Below the pieces are notes generated by a model. That model had not been told where the DNA came from and did no database searches. It saw nothing but the letters and a program-made list of their open reading frames with translations. Shown one piece after another: positions 52,982 to 61,918 of a DNA stretch of 64,000 nucleotides. Location of the stretch: the NCBI GenBank assembly GCA_963817885.1, contig CAWFQE010000002.1, positions 1,054,001 to 1,118,000 of the forward strand, given 5' to 3'. This DNA comes from CAVOHU01 sp963817885. Its GTDB lineage: Bacteria; Acidobacteriota; Vicinamibacteria; Vicinamibacterales; JAKQTR01. Each line of letters begins with the position of its first letter. The first letter of the stretch is position 1. The position numbers were made by a program, and so were the translations under genes.

Positions 52982-54452
52982 ATTCCGGATTGATCGGAGA
53001 CGCATTCACCACGGCGCCGGCGCCCGACGGACGCCGCACTTCTCCCGGATCCGCGGGCGCGATCCGTTCACCGGGTGCGGAATTCACGCGTCGAGTCGCG
53101 AGCCACAGCCCGAGCCCTGCCCCGAGCAACTGGGTCAGGACGTCGGTTACGTCAGGGATGCGGCTCGGCAACAGCAGTTGCCCCGTCTCGATGACGAAAA
53201 ACACCAGCCCGGCAACGAAGAGCGGCCCCATGGCGCCGGCGCGGCGGTTCTCGCTCCCTTCGCGGGCCGAGATGCCGAAGAGCAGCCCCAGGGGAAGCGC
53301 CAGGAGGAACTTCCTGGCGAAATCATCGAGGGCCACAAACGCCGAGGGGACTTCGTAGTTGATGAACGGCAGCAGCGACATCCGCGACCATCGGACACGA
53401 ATCACCGCCCAGTCGCCTGTGAAGTCGAACGGGTTCCAGTGATACGCGACGAGGACCGCGATCCAGATCGCGATCGCGATGCGAACGCGAGCGGAGAGTC
53501 GGCGCTCCCGGCCGGCTCCGACTCCATATCCCAGGCCGGGCCCAAGCCAGCGGACCGCCAGCACGCCAACCAGGACACCGGCCGAGCCTGTCACCAGGTC
53601 GAAGGTCGACGCCGAGCGTGAGAACACGAGCACCTTCACACATTCGGTGGCCACGACGGCCAGGATCGCGAGCACGATGGCGCGGCTCGCCGGACGAAGG
53701 CGTTCGCTCCTTGTCCACCCGACGACGGCGAGCGCGCCGACGGGAATGGCGGCAAGAAGGTCGAGTCCCCACGCGACGGCGTTCTCGACGGTCAGCGGAT
53801 GGGGTGGCACGAGCCAGAGCACGATTCGGCCCTCGCGGAACTTCTGCAGGATCTCGGCCGGCCGGAGGGTCAGATCGAGCGGCAGCCACTCGAGAACCAT
53901 CCAGATCCCCGCGTAGACGGCCAGCAGGTACGTCAATAACGACGCCCGACTGCGAGCGGCCATCACCCGCCTGAGCCGTCCGGTCAGGGGCGGACCAAGC
54001 ACCAGCCAGAGGCCGATGCCGACGAGGTTTCCCAGCGTCTGCGCGGCAATGTCGCCGATCGCCGCCGTTCGCTCCGGAATGAGGATCTGAAACGTCTCGG
54101 CAGCGAAGCTGAGCGTCAAGCCGATGAGAAAGGCGCCGAGGCAGCCCGTGACAATCGCAACCAGTCCCCGTCGATCGACGCAGAATGCGCCGCAGAGGAC
54201 GAATGTCAGCGGCAGCATGAGCAGCAGGTTGGTGGCGAAGTCGGAAAGCGAACCGTCGCCGTAAGAGGTCAGCATCCTGGAGAAGGATTCCGCGAACTGG
54301 CCAGGCGGCTGAGGGTGAATGTCGAAGGGGATCCCGCTGCCGTAGAGCAGGAACGCGGCCAAGCCGCCGGCGATCCAGAGGTAGGTGCTGCGTCGCGGAG
54401 CGGGTGGCAGCGTGAGCGGGCCGTTGAAGGTGTCGGCGGGGGCGTCGGTCAT
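52911..54452 (-). CDS. Double VanZ-like membrane protein
   Basis: This 513-residue membrane protein contains two VanZ-like domains. The first (about 35-155) has NLLLMLPLTFVLCG and AAETFQILIPERTAAIGDI; the second (about 340-460) has PLGLLFG and IETGQLLLPSRIPDVTDV. Each shows the E-x2-Q and D residues typical of VanZ. A block of helices links them. VanZ proteins give low-level glycopeptide resistance in some bacteria, but most family members have no known function. Its 3' end overlaps the converging glycosyltransferase gene by 71 bases; its start overlaps the methyltransferase-like stop region by four. Confidence 0.88.
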   Translation of the reverse strand: MTDAPADTFNGPLTLPPAPRRSTYLWIAGGLAAFLLYGSGIPFDIHPQPPGQFAESFSRMLTSYGDGSLSDFATNLLLMLPLTFVLCGAFCVDRRGLVAIVTGCLGAFLIGLTLSFAAETFQILIPERTAAIGDIAAQTLGNLVGIGLWLVLGPPLTGRLRRVMAARSRASLLTYLLAVYAGIWMVLEWLPLDLTLRPAEILQKFREGRIVLWLVPPHPLTVENAVAWGLDLLAAIPVGALAVVGWTRSERLRPASRAIVLAILAVVATECVKVLVFSRSASTFDLVTGSAGVLVGVLAVRWLGPGLGYGVGAGRERRLSARVRIAIAIWIAVLVAYHWNPFDFTGDWAVIRVRWSRMSLLPFINYEVPSAFVALDDFARKFLLALPLGLLFGISAREGSENRRAGAMGPLFVAGLVFFVIETGQLLLPSRIPDVTDVLTQLLGAGLGLWLATRRVNSAPGERIAPADPGEVRRPSGAGAVVNASPINPEFKPKAARRASQHDPGDRSGRSIP

Positions 54453-55009
54453 GGGCCGGCGGGTCTGAACCCTTCGACGAAGGTCAGTCCCTCGCGTTCG
54501 GCCAGAAGTCGCGCCGGCCGAAAGCCCGCCTGCTCGAGGGCGCGAACCATCTCCGAGCCCGCCATTCCGGCCGAGGTGCGCTCGACGCCGATGAGCGCGC
54601 CGGCTCCGCGCTCGCCCGACAGGATCGCCACCAGCCGCGCGCCCGCGCGCGACACCCGGAACGCCTCACGCAGGCACGCCTGGCCGTCGGCCTGTCCGTC
54701 CGTGATCAGCCGGCCGTCGACCACCGCCACGTCGAACGACTGCGGCTCGAGCGAACTGGTCCACCCGATGGCCGATTCGATCTCCATCAGGACACCTTCG
54801 TCCGCCGCAGCCGCCGTCATGGCCTGAGCGCCGGCCTGGTCCGACGCTACAGCACAGGCGCGTCCGGTCAGGCCCACCTTCGTCGCCAGTGCCGCGAACA
54901 TGGCGGGGTCGCCAGCGCCGAAGCACGCGAGCCGCTCGCCCATGCGGACGCCCACCATGGCGAGCACCATCTCCCGGCGGCCGCGCCCCTTGCGAAAGAT
55001 CCTGAACAT
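54449..55009 (-). CDS. Class I methyltransferase-like small protein
   Basis: From ATG 55009 this 186-residue protein has a short basic N-terminus (FRIFRKGRGRRE) and a Rossmann-like core: GVRMGERLACFGAGDPAM (strand 1 and a partly degenerate SAM-binding glycine loop), CAVASDQ (motif II), FDVAVVDGRLI and LREAFRVSRAGARLVAIL (motif post-I/II). The glycine loop is GAGDP instead of GxGxG, so activity is uncertain. It ends with ATGA overlap onto the VanZ gene, implying co-transcription. Substrate unknown. Confidence 0.7.
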   Translation of the reverse strand: MFRIFRKGRGRREMVLAMVGVRMGERLACFGAGDPAMFAALATKVGLTGRACAVASDQAGAQAMTAAAADEGVLMEIESAIGWTSSLEPQSFDVAVVDGRLITDGQADGQACLREAFRVSRAGARLVAILSGERGAGALIGVERTSAGMAGSEMVRALEQAGFRPARLLAEREGLTFVEGFRPAGP

Positions 55010-55236
55010 GAGCGGTATCTTACGCTGCCTGCCCCGGTCCCGCCACCCGCCGAGGTTCACCATCCGGCAAGGGCGACCGGGCGGGAGCAGGCGACTCATT
55101 CGGCATCGCACCTTCAGTGTCCTGCGGGACGAGGCGTCGGGCGGGCGCTGGACCTCCAGTACGCAAGTTTGGGAAGACTTCGGCCGAAAAGGGAAATGTA
55201 CCGTCGCGTGAGGCTTCCTGTCGCCGGATGCGGACT

Positions 55237-56226
55237 ATGGATATCTTTCTGGTCTCGGTCACACTCGCTTCTCTGGCAATCGCCACGGCAATGGGCCTTG
55301 TCACCTGGAGAGCGCTCCGCCTGGGACGCAAGGCGAGGCGTGACCAGTCCGACGAAGCGCAACCGGAAGTAAGCGGCCCGCCAGATGAGCGGCGCGAGGA
55401 ATGGGCGCAAACCAGGATGAGATCCACCTCATCTTCAGGTGCGGCAACGATGGGCGGATGGCCGAATACTCCCCTGCGCGGTCGCGCCGGGCTTCCTGAT
55501 GGCCCAATGGCAGCGGCCCGACCGGGTGCAGGACCTGGAGATCAGGGTGCATCGACGGACGGCGGAGATTTGGCCCGCGAAGCCGCGATCCACGCAACGC
55601 TGTTGCGCCAGCGCCCGCAGCCCGGCGGCGGCGCCTGCACGATCGATCCGGCCCACGAGGCCGCGATTCACGCAACGCTGTTACCCCACACCCGCCCGGC
55701 GGGCCGAAGCGCCGATCCAGTCGGCGCAGGCAGGCGAGTGGTCCTGGGCTTCGCGATTGCCGCAGTCGGCGTGATGGTGATCGGCAGTGCGGCCATCGCC
55801 CTCAACCATCGCGCCGCGCGCGCCCGGCTGGCGCTGGAGGAATCGGCCGCGCTCGAACTGGTGTCGCTCGCCCAGGCGCGCGAGGGCGGCCAGATCGCCA
55901 TCCGCGGCGTCGTCCGCAACCCGGCCGCGGGCGAGGCCTTGAACGGCGTGTCCGCGGTGGTCCTCCTGTTCGATCGCAGGGACACGTTCCTCGGCGCCAG
56001 GGTATGCGCTCTGGGGAAGGGCCTCCTGTCCCCGGGCACCGAATCGCCTTTCGAGGTGGTGCTACCCGATGAGGGAATGGTCGCCCGCTACCGCGTCAGT
56101 TTCCGATCGGGCCTTCACCCGTTGCCGCACCTGGATCGACGAGGGGCGGGCGGCGTGCCGCCGGCGAAACCCGGCCCGTCGTCGCCCGCGGTGAGGACTG
56201 CCCGCATAGGGCTGTCGTCGCACTAA
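55237..56226 (+). CDS. Two-TM protein with duplicated EAAIHATLL motif and FxLYD-like domain
   Basis: This 329-residue protein (ATG 55237; 55228 also possible) has an N-terminal TM helix (about 3-22). A long Gly/Pro/Arg-rich region (about 40-165) contains the nonapeptide EAAIHATLL twice, 28 residues apart. A second TM helix lies at about 170-192, and a C-terminal beta domain (about 205-310) with GQIAIRGVVRNPAAGE and VLLFDRRDTFLG is similar in layout to FxLYD/DUF3426 domains. No function recognised. It diverges from the methyltransferase-like gene with 227 bases between. Confidence 0.62.
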   Translation: MDIFLVSVTLASLAIATAMGLVTWRALRLGRKARRDQSDEAQPEVSGPPDERREEWAQTRMRSTSSSGAATMGGWPNTPLRGRAGLPDGPMAAARPGAGPGDQGASTDGGDLAREAAIHATLLRQRPQPGGGACTIDPAHEAAIHATLLPHTRPAGRSADPVGAGRRVVLGFAIAAVGVMVIGSAAIALNHRAARARLALEESAALELVSLAQAREGGQIAIRGVVRNPAAGEALNGVSAVVLLFDRRDTFLGARVCALGKGLLSPGTESPFEVVLPDEGMVARYRVSFRSGLHPLPHLDRRGAGGVPPAKPGPSSPAVRTARIGLSSH

Positions 56227-56227
56227 T

Positions 56228-56264
56228 CCCGGGGCCCACTTGTATTGAGCTCGTGAGCCCCGGG
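56228..56264 (+). terminator. Hairpin after the two-TM protein gene
   Basis: The arms CCCGGGGC (56228-56235) and GCCCCGGG (56257-56264) form a perfect 8-bp stem with a 21-base loop, beginning two bases after the stop codon. There is no T run, so termination is plausible but not strong. The remainder of the 312-base gap to the efflux operon shows no gene. Confidence 0.45.
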
Positions 56265-56296
56265 CACGCGGGTGCAAACTCAAGTAACCAGAAATC

Positions 56297-56314
56297 CCGG
56301 TACTGAAGTACCGG
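56297..56314. repeat. REP-like palindrome with TGAA loop
   Basis: CCGGTAC-TGAA-GTACCGG is a perfect 7-bp hairpin with a TGAA tetraloop, followed by CGCGGCG. Its layout matches the palindrome at 9081-9096, suggesting members of one dispersed family. Confidence 0.5.
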
Positions 56315-56538
56315 CGCGGCGCTGTTTCGGCGGCGCGGCGGTGTCAGCCGGCTCTTTTCGCTCCACATCGGCCATGCGGCATGTTGTCGCACGCATGAAG
56401 GCGGGCGAATGGCGCCCGACTTCCGTGTAAACTGTTTTCGGATTCTGGCCCGCCAAGTACGAACGCCCGGGCGCCCCCTGCAAGACCTTTCCCGTTCCTT
56501 ACTGTCCGCGGAAGATTGCGGATTCCGTTGGAGTCGAC

Positions 56539-58299
56539 ATGAAGAAGATCTGGCGCCTCTTGCCATTTCTGCTCGTGCTCGTGATCGCGTTCATCGCCGG
56601 CTCGTGGATCACGTGGAGCGCGATGGGCCGAAAGCAGTCCCAGGAAGGACGCAAGGTCCTCTACTGGGTCGATCCGATGCACCCCTCCTACAAGTCCGAC
56701 AAGCCCGGCATCGCGCCCGATTGCGGCATGCTGCTCGAACCGGTGTATGCCGACGATGCCGCATCGGGTGCGCCGGTGGCCGGCGCCCTGCGAATCTCGG
56801 ACGAGAAGCGGCAGCTGATCGGCGTGCGCGTCGGCGCGGTCGAGGCCCGGCCCATCCAGCGCACGATCCGAACGGTCGGTCGTGTCGACGTGGACGAGAA
56901 TCGCCTCTACCGCGTGATCGCCGCCTCCGACGGCCTGGTCAAGCGCCTGTCCAGCTTCGCGACCGGGAGCCTGGTCCGCAAACACGAACTGCTGATGACA
57001 TATTTCTCGCGCGACTATCTCCGGCCGCAGCAGGTCTACTTCGTGGCGCTGGACTACCTGGCCAGCGCGAGCCAGTCCGGGAGCACGGCGGACAGGTTGA
57101 CGCAGGCCCGCGGTCAGCTGAGGCTCGCCATCGACGACCTGCTGAACTTCGGGATGGACGAGGTGCAGATTGCGGAACTGGCGAAGAGCCGAAAGCTGAC
57201 ACCGGACATCGAGCTGAGGTCGCCCGTCACCGGCTACGTGTTGGCGCGAAGCATCACGCCAGATCAGCGGTTCGATCGCGGCGCGGAGCTCTACAAGATT
57301 GCGGACCTCGGGAGCGTGTGGATCCTGGTGGACGTGTTCGAGAACGAGAGCCGCGACCTGAAGCCGGGCACACGCGTGCAGGTCACTCCGTCGTACGCGG
57401 GCGCTCGCTCGTTCGAAGCCCGCGTGAGCAACGCGCTGCCGCAGTTCGATCCGGACTCGCGCACGATGAAGTTCCGGCTGGACGCCGCCAATGCGGACTT
57501 CACGCTTCGACCGGGGATGTTCGTCGACGCGGAGGTTCCCGTCTCGCTGCCCGACGCCATCACGGTGCCGGTCGACGCCATCGTCGACTCGGGCGTCCAG
57601 AAGACCGTGTTCGTGGATCGCGGCAACGGCTACTTCGAGCCCCGTCATGTCGAGACGGGCTGGCGGTTCGGAGACCGGGTCCAGATCGTCAAGGGACTGA
57701 GCGCCGGGGACCGCATCGTGCTGTCGGGAACGTTCCTCCTCGATTCGGAAGCGCGGATGAAGGCCGCGGCGGCCGGCATCTCGACGGCCGTGCAGGATCC
57801 GATCTGCCTGATGGATGTCGACCAGACCAAGGCGAAGGCCGCGGGCCGGACGGCGACTTACAAGGGAGTCACCTTCTATTTCTGCTCGGACGGATGCAAG
57901 AAGACCTTTGACAGCGACCCCGCGAAGTACGGCGCCGCCCCGCCTTCGGCGCCCATGGATGAGATGCCCCGCGGCGCCAACCCGCTCGCCTCGCTCAAGC
58001 CTTTGCAGGTCGAGGGCCTCGACGGCAACCCGGCGATGACGACGCCGCCCATTGCCTGGTCGCGTCCCCCGGTGGTCGGGATGGCGGGGGGATTGACCGC
58101 CACGGAAGCCGCCCAGCTGACCGACGGGTTGTCGCCGGGCATCGTGGTGGATCCGGCCTGCAGCACGATCGTCCTGACCGAGGATGCGGTGAAGGCGGGC
58201 TTGAAGAGCGAGTATCTCGGCGTGACGCGGTACTTTTCGTCCCAGGCGTGCAAGCAACGATTTGACGCCGATCCCGGGAAGTTCGTCGACAAGAGGTGA
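56539..58299 (+). CDS. Cus-type metal efflux periplasmic adaptor with metal-binding and YHS domains
   Basis: This 586-residue membrane fusion protein of a heavy-metal RND pump has a TM/signal anchor (about 8-28). A heavy-metal-binding domain follows, with YWVDPMHPSYKSDKPGIAPDCGM (about 41-65), then the adaptor core with lipoyl/barrel-sandwich and beta-barrel regions (about 90-400). Two C-terminal YHS-type domains close the chain. The first has DPICLMD and FYFCSDGCKKTF, with both Cys of the expected motif; the second has DPACSTIV and RYFSSQACKQRF, in which one Cys is Ser. The ATG has GGAG seven bases upstream. The CusA-like pump follows 6 bases after. No outer-membrane factor gene is present in the window. 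Confidence 0.93.
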   Translation: MKKIWRLLPFLLVLVIAFIAGSWITWSAMGRKQSQEGRKVLYWVDPMHPSYKSDKPGIAPDCGMLLEPVYADDAASGAPVAGALRISDEKRQLIGVRVGAVEARPIQRTIRTVGRVDVDENRLYRVIAASDGLVKRLSSFATGSLVRKHELLMTYFSRDYLRPQQVYFVALDYLASASQSGSTADRLTQARGQLRLAIDDLLNFGMDEVQIAELAKSRKLTPDIELRSPVTGYVLARSITPDQRFDRGAELYKIADLGSVWILVDVFENESRDLKPGTRVQVTPSYAGARSFEARVSNALPQFDPDSRTMKFRLDAANADFTLRPGMFVDAEVPVSLPDAITVPVDAIVDSGVQKTVFVDRGNGYFEPRHVETGWRFGDRVQIVKGLSAGDRIVLSGTFLLDSEARMKAAAAGISTAVQDPICLMDVDQTKAKAAGRTATYKGVTFYFCSDGCKKTFDSDPAKYGAAPPSAPMDEMPRGANPLASLKPLQVEGLDGNPAMTTPPIAWSRPPVVGMAGGLTATEAAQLTDGLSPGIVVDPACSTIVLTEDAVKAGLKSEYLGVTRYFSSQACKQRFDADPGKFVDKR

Positions 58300-58305
58300 C
58301 CGCCC

Positions 58306-61300
58306 GTGATCAACTGGATCATCGACTTCTCGGTCAGGAACAAGGTCATCGTCTTCGCCCTGGCCGCCGCCGCCGCCGTGTATGGCGCCTGGTCGATCCG
58401 GCACGTGCCGCTCGATGCCATTCCCGATCTGAGCGACACGCAGGTCATCGTGTTCTCGCGGTGGGACCAGAGCCCCGACATCGTCGAGGACCAGGTCACC
58501 TATCCGATTGTGAGCGCGATGCTGGGCGCCCCGAAGGTCAAGGCCGTGCGGGGCTTCTCGGATTTCGGGTACTCGTACGTCTATGTCGTCTTCGAGGACG
58601 GCACCGATCTCTACTGGGCGCGATCGCGAACCCTCGAGTATCTGTCGAGCGTGCAGCCGACGCTTCCCGTGGGCGTCAAGACCCAGCTCGGCCCTGACGC
58701 CACGGGCCTCGGGTGGATCTTCCAGTATGTCCTGGTGGACACCTCCGGCAAGAACGACCTGGCGAAACTGCGCTCGTACCAGGACTGGTACCTGCGCTAC
58801 TACCTGAAGTCGGTGCCCGGCGTCGCGGAAGTGGCGCCGCTTGGCGGCTTCTCGCAGACCTACCAGGTCAACGTGGATCCCAACCGGCTTCGCGCCTACG
58901 GGCTGCCCATCAACCGCGTGGTGGACGCGGTGCGCGAGGGGAATGCCGAGGTCGGCGGGCGCCTGATCGAATTCGGCGGCACCGAGTACATGGTCCGCGG
59001 GCGGGGCTACGCGCGATCGGCGCAGGACATCGAGGAGATCGTCCTGTCGGCCAGCCCGACCGGCACGCCGATCCGCGTCAGGGACATCGGCCGGGTCGTG
59101 CTCGGGCCCGATCTGCGCCGTGGCGTCTCGGACCTCGACGGGACGGGCGAGGTCGTGTCGGGCATCGTCGTCATGCGCCAGGGCGAGAACGCGCTGGACG
59201 TGATCGAGCGGGTGAAGGCGAAGCTGAAGCAGATCGAGCCCGGCATGCCGGCCGGCGTGAAGGTCGTGCCGATCTACGACCGATCCGAGCTGATCAACCG
59301 GTCGATCGACAACCTCACACGGACGCTCCTCGAAGTGATCATCACCGTCGTCCTGGTGATCCTGGTGTTCCTCCAGCACATCCCCAGCGCCCTCATCCCG
59401 ATCATCACCATCCCGGTTGCGGTGCTCATCGCGTTCATCCCGTTCCGCATGATGGGCGTCACGGCCAACATCATGTCGCTCGGCGGCATTGCCATCGCCA
59501 TCGGGGCGCTGGTGGACGCCGCCATCGTCGTCGTGGAGCAGACGCACAAGAAGCTGGAGGTCTGGCAGCGAACCGGGAAGAAAGAGGACTACCGCGATGT
59601 GATCGTCACGGCGGTGAAGGAGGTCGGCGCGCCCAGCTTCTTCGCGCTGCTCGTGATCGCCGTGTCGTTCCTGCCCGTGCTGGCCCTCGAGGGGCAGGAA
59701 GGGCGCCTGTTCAAGCCGCTGGCGTACACGAAGAACCTGTCGATGATCGTGGCGGCCTGCCTCGCCATCACCCTCGACCCGGCGCTGCGCCTGCTGTTCA
59801 CGCGGCTGAAGCAATTCAACTTCAATCCGATCTGGCTCTGCCGCGCGGCCAACGCGGTGCTGGTCGGCACGATTCATCCGGAGGAGCGCCATCCGGTGAG
59901 CCGGTTCCTCATCCGGGTCTACGAGCCCATTGTGGCGTGGTCGCTTCGGCGAAAGTGGCTGGTGATCGGCACCGCCGTGCTGATGCTCATCGTGACCGTG
60001 CCCGTCTTCAACCGGCTCGGGTCCGAGTTCATGCCGCCTCTCGACGAAGGGTCCCTGCTCTACATGCCGTCCACCATGCCGGGGATCTCGATTACCGAGG
60101 CGCAGAAGCTGCTGCAGGCGACCGATCGGGTCATCAAGTCGTTCCCCGAAGTCGATCGCGTGCTCGGCAAAGCGGGGCGCGCGGAGACTTCCACCGATCC
60201 GGCGCCGCTGTCGATGATCGAGACGGTCATCACCTTGAGGCCGCGATCGGAGTGGCGCCCCGTCGAGACGTGGTATTCGGGCTGGGCGCCCGAGTGGATC
60301 AAGCCCCTGTTCCGGCCGCTCACCTCGGATCGGATCTCGCAGGAACGGCTCGTCGAGCAGCTGAACGACGCCCTGAAGATCCCCGGGTTGTCCAATTCCT
60401 GGACCATGCCGGTGAAGGGCCGGATCGACATGCTGACGACCGGGATCCGCACGCCGATCGGCCTCAAGATCTCGGGCAACGATCCGAAGGCCATCGGCGA
60501 GGTGGGTGCCCAGATCGAAGCGGCGCTCGGGCGGGTGCCCGGCACGCGCAGCGTGTTCGCGGAGCGGACCGGAGACGGCTTCTTCCTCGACGTGCAATGG
60601 AAGCGTGAGGAGCTGGCGCGATACGGCCTGAGCATCGACCAGGCGCAGGCGGTCGTTCAGAGCGCCATCGGCGGCGAGACGGTCACCACGACGATCGAAG
60701 GGCGCGAGCGTTACGCGGTGAACGTCCGATACCTGCAGGACTTCCGCAGCGACCTGGGCGCCATCAGCCGCGTGCTCGTGTCGACCGAGAACAGCGACCG
60801 CCAGATCCCGCTCGGACAGCTGGCCACCGTCTCGATCGTCAGCGGGCCGTCGATGATCCGCAACGAAGACGGGCTGCTGACCGGGTACGTGTATGTCGAC
60901 CTGGCGGGCCGCGATCCAGCCAGCTATGTCGAAGAGGCCGACCGCGTGCTTCGCGCCACGCTGAAGCTCCCGCCCGGGTGCGCCTACTTCTGGAGCGGCC
61001 AGTACGAGTCGATGCAGCGGGTCAAGGAACGGCTGACGGTGGTCGTGCCGATCACGCTGTTCGTGATCTTCATCCTGCTCTATCTCAACACCCGATCGGT
61101 GACCAAGACGCTGATCGTGGCGCTGGCCGTCCCGTTCTCGGCCATCGGGGCGATCTGGTTCCTTTATCTCCTCGGCTACAACATGAGCGTCGGCGTCTGG
61201 GTCGGCCTGATTGCCCTGCTTGGCGTCGACGCCGAAACCGGTGTGTTCATGCTGCTCTACCTCGACCTGGCGTACGAGCAGGCGAGGCGGGAAGGGCGGC

Positions 61301-61599
61301 TGCGAACGCTGCCCGAACTGCGCCAGGCCATCATCAATGGCGCCGTAAAGAGAATCCGCCCGAAGTTCATGACGGTCGCGACGACCTTCCTCGGCCTGGT
61401 GCCGATCCTGTGGGCCACTGGCACCGGTTCGGACGTGATGAAGCGGATCGCGGCGCCGATGGTCGGCGGTATTTTCACGTCATTCGTGCTCGAGCTCGTG
61501 GTGTACCCCGCGATCTACGAGATCTGGCGCTGGCGCAAAGGCCCGCAGCCTGGCGCGGCGCTCGAGCCCGCGGCCGCGCTGGAACGTGGCGACATCTGA
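58306..61599 (+). CDS. Heavy-metal efflux RND pump (CusA/CzcA family)
   Basis: This 1097-residue proton-driven RND transporter of the HME family starts at GTG 58306. Typical features are IIDFSVRNKVIVFALA, PLDAIPDLSDTQVIVFSRW (CusA-type N-terminal periplasmic segment), GSEFMPPLDEGSLLYMP, the TM4 motif GGIAIAIGALVDAAIVVVEQTHKK with a charged residue for proton relay, and GVDAETGVFMLLYLDLA in TM10. Metal-binding methionines are present in the periplasmic part. With the upstream adaptor it would export copper, silver or related cations. The DNA opposite this gene shows a 1400-codon frame that is only a compositional shadow. Confidence 0.96.
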   Translation: MINWIIDFSVRNKVIVFALAAAAAVYGAWSIRHVPLDAIPDLSDTQVIVFSRWDQSPDIVEDQVTYPIVSAMLGAPKVKAVRGFSDFGYSYVYVVFEDGTDLYWARSRTLEYLSSVQPTLPVGVKTQLGPDATGLGWIFQYVLVDTSGKNDLAKLRSYQDWYLRYYLKSVPGVAEVAPLGGFSQTYQVNVDPNRLRAYGLPINRVVDAVREGNAEVGGRLIEFGGTEYMVRGRGYARSAQDIEEIVLSASPTGTPIRVRDIGRVVLGPDLRRGVSDLDGTGEVVSGIVVMRQGENALDVIERVKAKLKQIEPGMPAGVKVVPIYDRSELINRSIDNLTRTLLEVIITVVLVILVFLQHIPSALIPIITIPVAVLIAFIPFRMMGVTANIMSLGGIAIAIGALVDAAIVVVEQTHKKLEVWQRTGKKEDYRDVIVTAVKEVGAPSFFALLVIAVSFLPVLALEGQEGRLFKPLAYTKNLSMIVAACLAITLDPALRLLFTRLKQFNFNPIWLCRAANAVLVGTIHPEERHPVSRFLIRVYEPIVAWSLRRKWLVIGTAVLMLIVTVPVFNRLGSEFMPPLDEGSLLYMPSTMPGISITEAQKLLQATDRVIKSFPEVDRVLGKAGRAETSTDPAPLSMIETVITLRPRSEWRPVETWYSGWAPEWIKPLFRPLTSDRISQERLVEQLNDALKIPGLSNSWTMPVKGRIDMLTTGIRTPIGLKISGNDPKAIGEVGAQIEAALGRVPGTRSVFAERTGDGFFLDVQWKREELARYGLSIDQAQAVVQSAIGGETVTTTIEGRERYAVNVRYLQDFRSDLGAISRVLVSTENSDRQIPLGQLATVSIVSGPSMIRNEDGLLTGYVYVDLAGRDPASYVEEADRVLRATLKLPPGCAYFWSGQYESMQRVKERLTVVVPITLFVIFILLYLNTRSVTKTLIVALAVPFSAIGAIWFLYLLGYNMSVGVWVGLIALLGVDAETGVFMLLYLDLAYEQARREGRLRTLPELRQAIINGAVKRIRPKFMTVATTFLGLVPILWATGTGSDVMKRIAAPMVGGIFTSFVLELVVYPAIYEIWRWRKGPQPGAALEPAAALERGDI

Positions 61600-61797
61600 C
61601 GATCCACGGCCGGGCCGTCTCGGGCGGCTCGGCTGAGACCATCTTCCAGCCCGACGTGCGCGAGCCTCGACCGTCTCCATAGACGATCGGACGTGGAGAC
61701 GTCCCCCCGCAGCGAAAAATGTCCACAATCGACCCTCTCGCCACTCAGGTGCAACGGCCGAGTCACGAGTTTCCGGCCTGATTGGGCTCCCTCGACC

Positions 61798-61813
61798 TGG
61801 CACGACCCTTGAT
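61798..61813 (+). promoter_or_regulatory. Near-consensus sigma-54 promoter for the BON-domain gene
   Basis: TGGCACGACCCTTGAT carries a full -24 element (TGGCACG) and TTGA at -12 (consensus TTGC), spaced correctly. It stands about 105 bases upstream of the BON gene start in an otherwise featureless 319-base gap after the RND gene. The -12 mismatch could lower strength or increase activator dependence. Confidence 0.6.
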
Positions 61814-61918
61814 GTCTTGTAGGGCATCACGAAGGGTCGACCGGCCCCAGGCGGCGCGGGTCAACGGGATATGGCCCGGCCGCGGGGCCGGTGTGAAAGA
61901 TGGCCCGGGAGGATGCAG

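Noticed and set aside
53801..53830. TGGCACGAG sequence resembling a -24 element
   Set aside because: There is no TTGC or GC at the required distance and it lies inside the VanZ gene.
56344..60597. 1417-codon open frame on the minus strand opposite the metal efflux genes
   Set aside because: It lies antisense to two well-supported RND genes, has Arg/His/Gly/Asp-rich composition without domains, and is a shadow of GC-biased codon use.
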